Shown: positions 1 through 9,941, counted from the stretch's first letter. The stretch: DNA of 64,000 bases from JBNKFV01 sp050290265 (GCA_050290265.1 JBNKHI010000010.1:1-64000); one strand, 5' to 3'. Numbers and translations are program-made. Notes: a model not told the origin generated them from the letters alone.

Positions 1-1739
1 CCAATATTGGCATCAAAGGGCAAGCCGCCGAATACTGCCTGAATTTGCGCTTCCAACCCTTTGATAGTCATATCATCCAGGTTTTCAATACCAACAAAAC
101 CCGTGCTCGGTTCCAAAATATTAAATTGGAATGCACTGTAATCATTGTAATAAGCCGTCAACTGAGTGCGTACATGGTCTTCGTAGAAACTGGCTTTCCA
201 ACCCAATTCATAGCTGGTGACTTCTTCTGGATCAAATTCCGCTGTAGGTGAATTAAACCCACCAGGCTTGTAACCACGAGACACCAAACCATAAACCAGA
301 TTATCTTCGTTAACCTGCCAGTTTAATGCAACTTTACCTGTGTTACGGCTATCTACATGACTACCAGACAGGTCAGAAACTGGCACCCCTGTTGGTGGAT
401 AACCTGGAAAACCTGCCCCAATTACAACGAACCCGGAACCTTCTGTATCGTAAGTAGAATGGCGCACACCTACTTGCAATTCAAGTTCTGGTGTAAGGTC
501 ATAGTTCACCTGCGCAAAATAACCGGTGGTCACGCGTTTATTTTTGGGTGGGATCTCAGTGGGGAAATTTAAACCTCCACCTACGCGCTGCTTCTCATAA
601 ATTTTCACATCAATATCATTCTTTTGATAGTAAGCACCAACAATCCAATTCAAGGCGCCATCTGTTGGTGAGATGATATTAATCTCTTCACTGGTTTGCT
701 TTTCGCCGGCGAAATAATCCTGCCTGATTTCTCCGCCCACAATTTCCCCGTCCACAGCGAACGGAGCGACTGAAGCATCGCTATCATAAAGATTGTTCAG
801 ACGCTTATCTTGATAACCAGTCAACGAACGTAGCACTATGCCATTTTCCAGTTCGTAGTGAATATCCAAACTGGTGATTTTTGCGCGATCGCGGTTGGCT
901 GTTTCATCGTCATAACTGACATTGTAGAAGCCCTCAGGTTGATAACCTGCGAACTGCGTACCCGGCACTGGGTGATAGGGGTAACCGCCGGTCTTACGGT
1001 CATTAATCTGTGTTTTGAACAACACTTCTAACGGACCGGGATTCCACAAAACGCCCAGGCGTGCCCCGTATTCATCAAGCTTGCCGGCATCATTATTGAA
1101 AGGTCCCAGGTCCGTGTAATACGTATCACGATCACGGGTAAAACCGGCCAATCTAATGGCGAAGTCTTCCGACACAGGTAGATTAACGGCGCCTTCAAAT
1201 CCCTTGTTGCTGTAGTTACCCGCAGACACTTCAGCATAGCCACCAAACTCTTCCAGCTCGGGGTTTTGGGAATTTATAAAAATCGCACCACCGGTGGAGT
1301 TACTTCCCACAAAGGTACCTTGCGGACCGCGAAAAACTTCAACGCTTTGCAAATCATAAAAGCTGTTTGCTTGTACAATCGGCGGCTGAAACAAACCATC
1401 AACATAAGTGGCAACACCTGCGGTGACACTCGGTGAATTACTAGCAATACCAATACCGCGAATATTCACATTGAGCGTAATGCCAGCATCAGTGATTGAT
1501 AACGACGGCGCTGTTGACTGTAAGTCACTCACACGAGTGACCGCTTTTGCCTTTAATGTCTGAGCATCAAAAGCAGACGCTGCAACGGACACATCCTGCA
1601 AATTTTCTGTTCGGCGCTGAGCTGTCACAACAACTTCTTCCAAAAAAGCCATTTGGTCGTCAGCAGGTTTGTCGGCCTGCGCGAATACCGACGCACTCAT
1701 GACAGATAACACAGCGCTATATAACGTTTTTCTTTTCAT
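1..1739 (-). CDS. TonB-dependent receptor, partial (3' end beyond window)
   Basis: Outer-membrane receptor that would import a substrate with TonB/ExbBD energy. The frame opens at 1739 with a signal peptide (MKRKTLYSAVLSVMSASVFA), followed by the plug region with EEVVVTAQRRTE, NIRGIG, and the FRGPQGT...STGGAIF signature near residues 135-160. It stays open to base 1, so about 580 residues are present and the C-terminal barrel strands are missing. The plug resembles the large receptors of marine gammaproteobacteria. The substrate is not evident. It starts 38 bp downstream of a serine hydrolase gene on the same strand, so the two are probably co-transcribed and act on the same nutrient (inference). 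Confidence 0.93.
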   Translation of the reverse strand, partial: MKRKTLYSAVLSVMSASVFAQADKPADDQMAFLEEVVVTAQRRTENLQDVSVAASAFDAQTLKAKAVTRVSDLQSTAPSLSITDAGITLNVNIRGIGIASNSPSVTAGVATYVDGLFQPPIVQANSFYDLQSVEVFRGPQGTFVGSNSTGGAIFINSQNPELEEFGGYAEVSAGNYSNKGFEGAVNLPVSEDFAIRLAGFTRDRDTYYTDLGPFNNDAGKLDEYGARLGVLWNPGPLEVLFKTQINDRKTGGYPYHPVPGTQFAGYQPEGFYNVSYDDETANRDRAKITSLDIHYELENGIVLRSLTGYQDKRLNNLYDSDASVAPFAVDGEIVGGEIRQDYFAGEKQTSEEINIISPTDGALNWIVGAYYQKNDIDVKIYEKQRVGGGLNFPTEIPPKNKRVTTGYFAQVNYDLTPELELQVGVRHSTYDTEGSGFVVIGAGFPGYPPTGVPVSDLSGSHVDSRNTGKVALNWQVNEDNLVYGLVSRGYKPGGFNSPTAEFDPEEVTSYELGWKASFYEDHVRTQLTAYYNDYSAFQFNILEPSTGFVGIENLDDMTIKGLEAQIQAVFGGLPFDANI

Positions 1740-1777
1740 ACTTATTCCCTTTTTTGTGTTAAAACTTATTGATTGTT

Positions 1778-3037
1778 TTATTTTGGATTCCATTCTGACG
1801 CAGCAGCGAAAAATGCAAATGACTCTTGCGAAACCTTACTGTTATCACCAGGTGGGAAATAACTCAGTTTTACAACAACTGTTTTTGTTGCTGGATCTAC
1901 AAAGATGTATTGCCCCTGTAAACCGATAGCCGAATAAGCATCGCTGTTGGCAACGGTCCACCACTGGTAACCATATCCACCCGGGCCATATTTATCGTTC
2001 TCTGGCCCTACTGATGCGGTAGATAATTTCACCCATTCTGGCGAGACAATTTGTTTTCCATTGATGCTACCTTCGTTAAGCATCAGTTTGCCGATACGTG
2101 CGTAATCTCGAAGAGTTGCATTGAAGCCTGCGCCATTGAATTCACGACCCACGCCAGGCTGCCCATCCATAATAAAGAAACCGTCTGATTCAGCACCAAG
2201 TGGCTCCCATAAATGTTTAGTCATATAAGAGGCAATGGTTCCACCCCCACTTACACGCTCTATCAACAAGCCCAATACCGCTGTATCAATAGTTTTATAA
2301 GCAAACACTTCACCTGGCTTATGCGCACGCTTAATCGTTTTTGCAACGTCAACAAAGCGCGCAACGTTCTTCACCAGAGCGGTAATATGGTTGCGTGCCG
2401 CAATCCCCGGGTTTTCAAAATCATAACGTTCTTCGTAATCCACACCTGAACGCATACCAAGAACCTGACGAATAGTGACGCCTTTATAGGCACCATCCTT
2501 TAATTCAGGTAAATAATCAGTGATGTCGTCATCTAATGACTTGATGCGCCCTTCTTCATACGCAACACCCACCAAAATAGAAGTAATGGATTTGGTCATG
2601 GACCAACCCATAAAATGATCACTCGCATTACTGTGATTAAGATAGTTTTCATACACGATCTTGCCGTCTTTCATGATCAGCAGCGCATTGGTATAGGTTC
2701 TATCGAAAAAGTCTTCTGGAGCGTACTTTTTACCTTGAAACTTATAAGTGAAATCTAAAGGCTTATCCGTTCGACTCAAAGGCGAAACGGTACCCGAGTG
2801 CGGTACTTTACGGGTAGTAAAGAGCGTATCCATACTGCGAAAAGTGAGCGTACTAACATTAGGCTGAAGCATCTCCCAGCGTAAATTCTGAATCGCCACG
2901 GGTACGTCCGACTTTGGCCCTACGGCAGCAACATGGCTATCTAGCTCAACTCCGGCCATTGCGGTCCCAGTGCTCAATAAAGACATAGCGAATGCGGCTC
3001 CAACCAGCTGCCGTTTGCAGCCCACAAATGTAGACAT
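1778..3037 (-). CDS. Exported serine hydrolase, beta-lactamase/NylB-like family
   Basis: Class C beta-lactamase-fold serine hydrolase (esterase or amidase type) of 419 residues. The SxxK nucleophile motif is visible as SMTK at residues 146-149 (context GWSMTKS), with YKTID as the likely second (Tyr) motif and GYGYQWW near the third motif position; this set is typical of 6-aminohexanoate-dimer-hydrolase-like proteins. A signal peptide ends around TGTAMAG, suggesting the periplasm. The start at 3037 is preferred over 22 codons upstream because AGGAG sits 7 nt before it. The gene precedes a TonB receptor by 38 bp, so the substrate may enter by that receptor. The true substrate cannot be told from sequence. 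Confidence 0.9.
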   Translation of the reverse strand: MSTFVGCKRQLVGAAFAMSLLSTGTAMAGVELDSHVAAVGPKSDVPVAIQNLRWEMLQPNVSTLTFRSMDTLFTTRKVPHSGTVSPLSRTDKPLDFTYKFQGKKYAPEDFFDRTYTNALLIMKDGKIVYENYLNHSNASDHFMGWSMTKSITSILVGVAYEEGRIKSLDDDITDYLPELKDGAYKGVTIRQVLGMRSGVDYEERYDFENPGIAARNHITALVKNVARFVDVAKTIKRAHKPGEVFAYKTIDTAVLGLLIERVSGGGTIASYMTKHLWEPLGAESDGFFIMDGQPGVGREFNGAGFNATLRDYARIGKLMLNEGSINGKQIVSPEWVKLSTASVGPENDKYGPGGYGYQWWTVANSDAYSAIGLQGQYIFVDPATKTVVVKLSYFPPGDNSKVSQESFAFFAAASEWNPK

Positions 3038-3164
3038 AAATAACTCCTGATAATTTCTATTGGTCGTAAGGTTCAGCACACCCGCTATAAAACTTCCTTC
3101 CACACACTCGTATCACCTTACGAAGGTATACTAGCCGGATAATAGCGATAGACCTTACTTTAGA

Positions 3165-3186
3165 CCATATCCCATATGGGATATGG
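3165..3186. promoter_or_regulatory. 22-bp perfect palindrome, probable operator
   Basis: The sequence CCATATCC-CATATG-GGATATGG is perfectly self-complementary over 22 bp. It lies about 130 bp upstream of the serine hydrolase start and in the only long gap here. It would suit a dimeric repressor such as a TetR or GntR type controlling the hydrolase/receptor pair. No regulator gene is adjacent, so the binding protein is unknown. Confidence 0.5.
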
Positions 3187-3604
3187 ATTGGGTTGAAACT
3201 GCCTTTTATATGCCTCATCTACAGAGCTGCCCCTTCAACCCTACATCCCATCGTCACTGCAAAGTACCCAAGAACCGATGGATTCCATCAATAGTCCACA
3301 GGAAGTCGCCAGTTACCGCTATTTGTCGTCAAAGCTCACCAAATGCAGGTGGTAATACAACACTAGCCGTAGACTTAAGGGGTCAGACAGGGAGATAACG
3401 AGGCAAAAAAAACAATACAAAAATAAATAAAATTGAATATTGGAAAATTAAAGCAGTCAGGCCACGAGCCAGAAAGCATTAAAAGAAGATCATTTAGGAG
3501 AGAGTATCAGCGGCAAACCTGAATAGGGCAGCCGCTTACACCAGAACAATATTCAGCGTTAATCCGCTAACAACAATAAAGCCCACCAAGAAGACAAGGG
3601 AACG
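3187..3604. other. Intergenic region without recognisable gene
   Basis: About 420 bp between the palindrome and the dnaE stop. It contains an A-rich tract near 3400-3450. I see no convincing ORF with a ribosome binding site, no RNA gene and no clear U-tailed terminator for dnaE. Confidence 0.5.
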
Positions 3605-6600
3605 CTAATGTGCATACAACAACCGGACATTCTCCCGGCCATACTGGCTGCGCAGCGCTTGCAGTAATTCATCCGTAGGTCGAATGCGCCAGTCAGTACC
3701 CAGCACAAGATCCGCACAGGCATCGTGGCGGCGATAGTGAACCGTTACATTACAGTTACCATCCCGATAGGGTTGCAAAAACTGAGCGAACTGGCGACTA
3801 AATTCCCTGTCCAACGTGGCGCTGTCGAGTTCAACATACAAACCCCGCACTGCAGACTGCCGTGCCTCAGCCAAAGTTTGCACACCATCAGCACGCATTT
3901 TCAAACCACCGCTGAAGTCGTCCTGACTGACTTCACCCTCGACAACCAGCATTGCATCTTTAAGCAATTTTTCGCGGTACTCGTTGTAAGTATCCGAAAA
4001 CATCGCAATCTCTATGCGACCGGAGCGGTCATCCAGCGACACTATCGCCATCGTATCGCCACGTTTAGTTTTCATCACGCGCATACCCACGACAAGGCCC
4101 GCAATTTTTTGTTTTTTCTTCCGTTCCGGGCGCAAATCATTAATCCGTGCACTGGTCAGGTAGCGCAGCTCATCGGCATATTCATCGATAGGGTGGCCAG
4201 TCAGGTATAAACCGAGCGTTTCTTTTTCGCTGTTGAGACGTTCTTTCAAGCTCCAGGGTTTTACCGCAGTAAAGTCTTTGTACGCATCGCCATCCTCACC
4301 GGCTGCAGGAATCACATCACCGAATAAATCTTGCATGCCGGCATTGGCATTAGCAGCAGTTTGTTCTGCCGTTTTCACTGCTTCAGTAATGGCAGCAAAC
4401 AAAACAGCGCGGTCGTAATCCAAGCTCACTTTTGGACCAATGCTGTCCAACGCGCCACTACGCACCAAAGCCTCCAGCGCACGCTTATTGACCTTGCGTG
4501 CATCCACACGGGCACAAAAATCAAACAGGTCGGTAAACGGCCCATCCTTGCGCGCGCGCATAATGCTCTCAATAGGTCCTTCACCCAGACCTTTAATCGC
4601 ACCCAACCCATAGATAATGTTGTCCTCATCGTCCACGGTAAACATAAAGTCGCCGCGGTTCACATCAGGTGGCAAGGGCATGCGGCCCATTTCCCGACAT
4701 TCTTCAATGAAAGTTACCACCTTGTCAGTGTTATCCATATCCGACGACATCGTCGCCGCCATAAATTCACTGGGGTAATGGGTTTTTAGCCACGCCGTTT
4801 GATAGGACACTATGGCGTAAGCTGCCGAGTGCGATTTGTTAAACCCGTAGCCAGCAAACTTTTCCACCAGGTCAAAGATTTTTGTGGCCAGGTCAGGGTC
4901 AACATTCTGCGATGCAGCGCCCTCGGCAAAGGTACTCCGCTGCTTCGCCATTTCTTCCGGTTTTTTCTTACCCATAGCGCGACGCAACAAGTCTGCGCCA
5001 CCAAGAGAATAGCCCGCCAGCTCCTGGGCAATCTGCATGACCTGTTCCTGATAAACAATAACGCCGTATGTGGGTTCCAGAATAGGCTTAAGCTTCTCGT
5101 GCTGATATTTCGCATCTGGGTAGGCAACTTCAGCGCGACCGTGTTTACGGTTGATAAAGTCGTCCACCATGCCCGACTGCAAAGGACCGGGACGGAACAA
5201 CGCCACCAATGCGATCATGTCTTCCACATTGTCCGGCTGCAGACGCTTGATCAAGTCTTTCATACCGCGGGATTCCAGCTGGAAAACCGCTGTGGTTTTT
5301 GCATCTTTCAACAACCGGAACGTCGGCGCATCGTCTAACGGAATCTGGGTGATATCCAGTGGCGGTTCACCCCGACGCTGGCGCTGGTGATCCACCATTT
5401 TGACGGCCCAGTCGATAATGGTCAGTGTCCGCAGGCCAAGAAAGTCGAACTTCACCAGGCCCGCAGATTCCACATCGTTTTTATCAAATTGGGTTACCAG
5501 ACCGGAACCACTTTCATCACAATACAGCGGCGCAAAGTCAGTCAGTTTAGTGGGGGCAATAACAACCCCACCCGCGTGCTTACCTACGTTACGGGTAACA
5601 CCTTCCAGTTTTAATGCGGTATCCCAAATCTCCTGCGCATCTTCATCGCCTGCCAAAAATTCCCGTAATACTTCTTCTTGATCGTAGGCTTTCTGTAATG
5701 TAATCCCCACGTCCATCGGAATCATTTTCGACAATTTGTCTGCCAGACCGTAAGACTTACCCTGCACACGGGCAACATCACGCACCACCGCTTTGGCTGC
5801 CATAGTACCGAAGGTAATAATCTGGGAAACTGCATCGCGACCGTAATTATCCGCCACGTAGCTGATAACCTGATCGCGGTTTTCCATACAGAAATCCACG
5901 TCAAAGTCAGGCATGGAAACACGCTCAGGATTCAAAAACCGTTCGAACAGCAGATCGTATTGCAGGGGATCGAGATCAGTAATTTTCTGCACATAGGCAA
6001 CCAGAGAGCCCGCACCCGAACCACGTCCAGGTCCCACGGGAATATCGTGATCTTTAGCCCATTGAATAAAGTCCATCACGATTAAGAAATAACCGGGAAA
6101 ACCCATCTGCATAATGATGTCGAGTTCAAACCGCAGGCGATCGTGATATTCCTTGAGGCGCTCCTGATAATCCGGCGCCTGCGAGTCCGGTAAAATAGTT
6201 TGTAAACGCCAGATCAAACCTTCATAGGAAATTTTTTGGAAGAACACATTAGTACGCACCATTTCTGCATACTCAGGCTCCGTCTCGCGACCAGCCCACT
6301 GCCCTTCCATAGCCCTTTTAGCGAAAGTTTCTAACTCGGCATAACTGACGTGCTCAGTAAAAAAGGGATCTTCCTCAAAGTTTTCAGGAATCGGATAATC
6401 CGGCAGATAGTATTTGCCCAGCTCAATATCCAGATTACAGCGCTTGGCTATTTCAACACTGTTAATTAATGCCTCTGGAATATCACTGAACAAATCCCAC
6501 ATTTCTGTCGGTGTACGCAAGTACTGCTGCTCTGAATAGCGGCGTTCGCGGCGTGGGTCATCCAGAGTGCGACCTTCACCAATACAAACACGGGCTTCGT

Positions 6601-7252
6601 GGACTTCAAATTCTTCCCGCTCCAGAAAACGCACATCGTTAGTGGCCACCACCGGGCAGTCCATCCGAGCGGCCAGATCAACAGCGCTGTGGAGGTACTC
6701 TTCATCATTATCGCGACCGGTACGCTGTATCTCTATATAAAAACGGTTGGGGAAATCATCCATCCAACTCTTGAGCATTTCTTCCGCCTGGTAAGCGCGG
6801 CCACTCACTAACGCATTCCCAACATCGCCCCACTTACCTCCCGATAAGGCAATGACATCTTCGCTGTGCTCACTAATCCAGTCGCGCTGAATAAACGGCA
6901 TGCCATGCTTCTGCCCCTTCTGAAATCCGAGCGAGATGAGTTCAGTAATATTGCGATATCCCTTGGTGCTCATCGCTAACAAGGTGATCAGGCTGGGGTT
7001 ACCATCGGCCTGACTGCTCGACACCCAAAAGTCAGCACCGCCAATGGGTTTCACCCCGGCATTTTGCGCCGCATTATAGAATTTGATCAGCCCGTAAAAA
7101 TTACAGGGGTCAGTCACCGCGACAGCAGGCATTCCCAACTCAGCAACTTTGCTAATCAGGGGTTTGATACGCAGGGTACTGTCTGACAACGCAAATTCAG
7201 TGTGCAGACGTAAATGGACAAACGTTTTCTCGCCAACGGGCAGATCAGACAT
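3605..7252 (-). CDS. dnaE: DNA polymerase III subunit alpha
   Basis: Catalytic subunit of the replicative polymerase, 1215 residues (slightly longer than E. coli DnaE). Order of domains: N-terminal PHP domain beginning FVHLRLHTEFALSD, the polymerase palm with the catalytic aspartate cluster PDFDVDF at 448-454, KHAGGVVIAP and GYGFNKSHSAAYA in the fingers region, and a C-terminal OB fold around VVGMRVMKTKRGD near residue 1000. The start at MSDLPVGEKTF aligns with the usual DnaE N-terminus. It stands as a single gene between a hydrolase locus and nadA; the accA neighbour common in other gammaproteobacteria is not seen. Identification is secure. Confidence 0.98.
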   Translation of the reverse strand: MSDLPVGEKTFVHLRLHTEFALSDSTLRIKPLISKVAELGMPAVAVTDPCNFYGLIKFYNAAQNAGVKPIGGADFWVSSSQADGNPSLITLLAMSTKGYRNITELISLGFQKGQKHGMPFIQRDWISEHSEDVIALSGGKWGDVGNALVSGRAYQAEEMLKSWMDDFPNRFYIEIQRTGRDNDEEYLHSAVDLAARMDCPVVATNDVRFLEREEFEVHEARVCIGEGRTLDDPRRERRYSEQQYLRTPTEMWDLFSDIPEALINSVEIAKRCNLDIELGKYYLPDYPIPENFEEDPFFTEHVSYAELETFAKRAMEGQWAGRETEPEYAEMVRTNVFFQKISYEGLIWRLQTILPDSQAPDYQERLKEYHDRLRFELDIIMQMGFPGYFLIVMDFIQWAKDHDIPVGPGRGSGAGSLVAYVQKITDLDPLQYDLLFERFLNPERVSMPDFDVDFCMENRDQVISYVADNYGRDAVSQIITFGTMAAKAVVRDVARVQGKSYGLADKLSKMIPMDVGITLQKAYDQEEVLREFLAGDEDAQEIWDTALKLEGVTRNVGKHAGGVVIAPTKLTDFAPLYCDESGSGLVTQFDKNDVESAGLVKFDFLGLRTLTIIDWAVKMVDHQRQRRGEPPLDITQIPLDDAPTFRLLKDAKTTAVFQLESRGMKDLIKRLQPDNVEDMIALVALFRPGPLQSGMVDDFINRKHGRAEVAYPDAKYQHEKLKPILEPTYGVIVYQEQVMQIAQELAGYSLGGADLLRRAMGKKKPEEMAKQRSTFAEGAASQNVDPDLATKIFDLVEKFAGYGFNKSHSAAYAIVSYQTAWLKTHYPSEFMAATMSSDMDNTDKVVTFIEECREMGRMPLPPDVNRGDFMFTVDDEDNIIYGLGAIKGLGEGPIESIMRARKDGPFTDLFDFCARVDARKVNKRALEALVRSGALDSIGPKVSLDYDRAVLFAAITEAVKTAEQTAANANAGMQDLFGDVIPAAGEDGDAYKDFTAVKPWSLKERLNSEKETLGLYLTGHPIDEYADELRYLTSARINDLRPERKKKQKIAGLVVGMRVMKTKRGDTMAIVSLDDRSGRIEIAMFSDTYNEYREKLLKDAMLVVEGEVSQDDFSGGLKMRADGVQTLAEARQSAVRGLYVELDSATLDREFSRQFAQFLQPYRDGNCNVTVHYRRHDACADLVLGTDWRIRPTDELLQALRSQYGRENVRLLYAH

Positions 7253-7300
7253 AAAACAGGCAGCCGTTTCAGAAATTAAGACAGGTATTTATTGTACAAG

Positions 7301-7354
7301 CCGGGACTGAATCCCGGTCAACATGTTATAGGGTCAGCTGAAGCTAACCCTATA
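7301..7354 (-). terminator. Two stem-loops between dnaE and nadA
   Basis: CCGGGA/TCCCGG (7301-7306 with 7312-7317) and a longer stem TATAGGGT-AGCT/AGCT-ACCCTATA (7327-7354, one mismatch). The latter begins 19 nt beyond the nadA stop. Neither is followed by a U run on the minus strand, so this is at best a weak or Rho-assisted 3' end. Confidence 0.4.
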
Positions 7355-7372
7355 CTCAAGCAACACAAGACG

Positions 7373-8485
7373 TTATTGATTGGCGACGGAAAAATCCAAC
7401 ATCCGCTGCAATGGGATCATGGCGCGTTTACCCAGCTCCGGGTCAACGTGAATTTCGTTGCCACCATTTTCCAGTACATTCACCAAGGCTTCTAATTCAT
7501 TCATTGCCATCCACGGGCAATTAGCACAACTACGACAGGTGGCACCGCTACCGGCAGTCGGCGCGATATGAAAAGTTTTATCGGCACACAACTGCTGCAT
7601 TTTGTAAAAAATACCTTGGTCAGTGGCGACAATAAACGTGTCGTTATCCATTGTTTGCGCCGCTTTAATCAGCTGGGAGGTGGAACCCACCACATCAGCC
7701 AATTCCACTACCGCTTGTGGGGACTCTGGGTGCACCAGCACAGCAGCATTGGGATATAGGGTTTTCAGGTCCATTACACCCTTGGCCTTGAACTCTTCAT
7801 GGACAATGCAGGCGCCATCCCACAACAACATATCGGCTCCGGTCTCACGGCGCACGTAATCACCCAAGTGTTTATCCGGAGCCCAAATAATTTTATGGCC
7901 TTCGGCATCAAGGTAGTCAACCACATCTTTAGCGATGCTTGACGTAACAACCCAATCAGCGCGAGCTTTTACCGCAGCAGAGGTATTCGCATACACCACT
8001 ACGGTGCGGTCGGGGTGTTGATCACAGAAAGCACTAAAATCATCTACCGGGCAACCGATGTCTAACGAACAGGTCGCTTCCAGCGTCGGCATGATGACCC
8101 TTTTTTCAGGCGTTAAAATCTTGGCCGTCTCTCCCATAAACTTCACGCCCGCAACAACCAGGGTTTGAGCTGGGTGATTTTTGCCAAAACGTGCCATTTC
8201 CAGCGAGTCGGAGACACAGCCACCGGTTTCTTCAGCGAGCGCCTGCACCACCGGGTCAGTGTAATAATGCGCGATTAATGCCGCATTCTGACTAATTAAC
8301 AATTCTTTGATACGCTGTTTCAGCGCTTCTAATTCATCTGGACTGTGACGCTTGGCTTGCGGGTTAAGCCAGTGTTCCTGCACCACACTGCGGGCTAAAG
8401 CCGCTTCAATGGCCTTGGCGTAAGGTGCTTCAGAAGTATCAGTATTAGTAGACGACGTTATCAAGGAAGTATCCATCACAGACAT
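7373..8485 (-). CDS. nadA: Quinolinate synthase A
   Basis: Condenses iminoaspartate with dihydroxyacetone phosphate to quinolinate in de novo NAD synthesis; a cytosolic [4Fe-4S] enzyme. The 370 residues include AHYYTDPVVQALAEETGG, the cysteines in ATCSLDIGCP and the C-terminal CRSCANCPWMAMN segment, which together supply the cluster ligands of the family. Length matches the longer (E. coli-type) NadA proteins. No nadB or nadC is adjacent. The start MSVMDTS is followed by an uncharacterised 25-residue leader, so a slightly later start is possible. Confidence 0.97.
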   Translation of the reverse strand: MSVMDTSLITSSTNTDTSEAPYAKAIEAALARSVVQEHWLNPQAKRHSPDELEALKQRIKELLISQNAALIAHYYTDPVVQALAEETGGCVSDSLEMARFGKNHPAQTLVVAGVKFMGETAKILTPEKRVIMPTLEATCSLDIGCPVDDFSAFCDQHPDRTVVVYANTSAAVKARADWVVTSSIAKDVVDYLDAEGHKIIWAPDKHLGDYVRRETGADMLLWDGACIVHEEFKAKGVMDLKTLYPNAAVLVHPESPQAVVELADVVGSTSQLIKAAQTMDNDTFIVATDQGIFYKMQQLCADKTFHIAPTAGSGATCRSCANCPWMAMNELEALVNVLENGGNEIHVDPELGKRAMIPLQRMLDFSVANQ

Positions 8486-8626
8486 ATAGTAAACCCTAAT
8501 TCTTTGCTAGCGGGTCAGTTTAGCATAGGTCTTTAGCTCTTGGCTTTACGCTGATGCGGACTCGCAGTTACACTGGCCCACCACGTATTAATCTGACGAC
8601 TGAACAATATAACAAAGGCACGGATC

Positions 8627-9088
8627 ATGATTACACCAACACTTGAGCATATTTTCACCGCCACCGGCAAGCTGGCAGCACCCATCAATATCGGCGGCAC
8701 CTACGATGGGCAGCGGCGAATTATTCCCATTCTGGATGGTGATTTTGAAGGGCCAAACATGCGAGGCAGCATCGTTCGCGAAGGTGCAGCCGACTGGCAA
8801 AGTACGCGCCCAGATGGCGTGACTCAGGCAGAAGCCACCTATGCATTGCGCACTCACGACGGTGTCATTATCCAGGTAGAAAACTTTGGCTTACGTCACG
8901 GACCAGCAGAAGTCATGCAGCGCATGGCAGCAGGTGAAGATGTTAACCCGGAGGAATATTACTTTCGCACCAGCCCACGATTCATTGCTCCCGAAGGCCC
9001 CTACGACTGGCTAAACAAGCGTATTTTTGTTGGCTCTGGCGCGCGCTATAAAGAAGGAATCAAGCTGTGGTTTTTTGCGGTTAACTAA
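8627..9088 (+). CDS. DUF3237 family protein
   Basis: A 153-residue protein of the DUF3237 family, recognised by LEHIFTATGKLAAPINIG near the N-terminus, GPNMRGSIVREGAADWQ in the middle, and TSPRFIAPEGPYDWLNKRIFVG near the end. The family folds as a small beta barrel of unknown biochemical role and often sits near catabolic genes. Here it stands alone, divergent from nadA with a 141-bp gap. The start codon follows AAAGGCACGG, an acceptable ribosome binding site. No substrate can be assigned. Confidence 0.85.
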   Translation: MITPTLEHIFTATGKLAAPINIGGTYDGQRRIIPILDGDFEGPNMRGSIVREGAADWQSTRPDGVTQAEATYALRTHDGVIIQVENFGLRHGPAEVMQRMAAGEDVNPEEYYFRTSPRFIAPEGPYDWLNKRIFVGSGARYKEGIKLWFFAVN

Positions 9089-9099
9089 CGGCAAAGATA

Positions 9100-9171
9100 C
9101 AGGCCGGCAAATGCATCAGCGACTGCTGATAAACTCAAGTCGGCCTGCTAAATGTGTTCCGCTAAGCGGAA
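9100..9171 (+). terminator. Nested stem-loops downstream of the DUF3237 gene
   Basis: CAGGCCG (9100-9106) pairs with CGGCCTG (9141-9147), enclosing ATCAGC/GCTGAT (9115-9120 with 9125-9130). A second small hairpin, TTCCGC-TAA-GCGGAA, follows at 9157-9171. There is no U tract, so it is a 3' structure rather than a classic intrinsic terminator. Confidence 0.4.
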
Positions 9172-9202
9172 AAGCCAAACACTCGACGCTGGAAGAATAG
9201 AC

Positions 9203-9267
9203 AGAAACAATAAACAGGAACAATAAGTAGGAACAACTAGTAGAAACAACTAGCAAAAACAACAAAA
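9203..9267. repeat. Five tandem copies of a 13-bp unit
   Basis: Successive 13-mers AGAAACAATAAAC, AGGAACAATAAGT, AGGAACAACTAGT, AGAAACAACTAGC and AAAAACAACAAAA run head to tail. Neighbouring copies differ at two to five positions. The array lies in the 373-bp gap between the DUF3237 gene and lrp; the rest of that gap shows no gene. Confidence 0.8.
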
Positions 9268-9461
9268 AGGCAGTCACCTACCGGCGACAACCAGTAGACT
9301 CCATTTTGCTCGTGAGAGAGAATCATATTACGCAGCGCTTGAGCTGGTCGGCAACACCGCACTGCCAAGGCCAACACGTACGTAAGCAACAGCTGTTGCT
9401 ATCCTTTGCTGGAGATAAAAATGCCTTCCAGCATGTGCAAACCAAGACGTGTGAACAACGC

Positions 9462-9941
9462 CTAATACGGAACAAAAATCTTCAAACTCTCTTTCGCCGT
9501 ATCCATCACCACAATACTGGTGGACTCTTTAACCCCCGGCACACTCAGCAAGGTCTCTTCAAGGAACTCTCTATAAGCGCCCATATCAGCCACTCGCGCT
9601 TTAATAAGATAATCAAACCCACCTGAAACCAGGTAGCACTCCTGTACCTGATCCAACTCCGATACCGCCTGCCGAAACTGATCAAAATTGGCCTTTGAAG
9701 TGCGATCAAACTTGATTTGCACAAAGATAATCAGGCCAGCATCCAGAAATTCAGGATTCACGTTAGCGGAATAACCGGTGATAAAGCCGTCTTTTTCCAA
9801 GCGCTTAACGCGCTCGATACACGGCGTAGTGGTTAGTCCTACTCTTCGACCTAATTCCGCAAAAGATATCCTCCCGTCCTCCTGCAGAATACGCAAAATA
9901 TTTCGGTCAATCCGGTTTAGTGGGCGCGGCAGTTTGGTCAT
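9462..9941 (-). CDS. lrp: Lrp/AsnC family transcriptional regulator
   Basis: Leucine-responsive-type feast/famine regulator, 159 residues. An N-terminal helix-turn-helix (NRIDRNILRILQEDGRISFAELGRRVGL, then TTTPCIERVKRLEKDGFI) is followed by the RAM effector-binding fold (VQIKFDRTS..., YLVSGGFDYLIKA, LLSVPGVKESTSIVVM). The length and motifs match Lrp itself. It is divergent from ald with a 182-bp AT-rich spacer, the usual arrangement in which Lrp activates alanine dehydrogenase in response to alanine or leucine (inference from context). Confidence 0.93.
   Translation of the reverse strand: MTKLPRPLNRIDRNILRILQEDGRISFAELGRRVGLTTTPCIERVKRLEKDGFITGYSANVNPEFLDAGLIIFVQIKFDRTSKANFDQFRQAVSELDQVQECYLVSGGFDYLIKARVADMGAYREFLEETLLSVPGVKESTSIVVMDTAKESLKIFVPY

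Noticed and set aside
4233..5390. Several open frames of 60-180 codons on the plus strand inside dnaE
   Set aside because: They lie wholly antisense to a well-conserved gene, lack ribosome sites and show no family resemblance.
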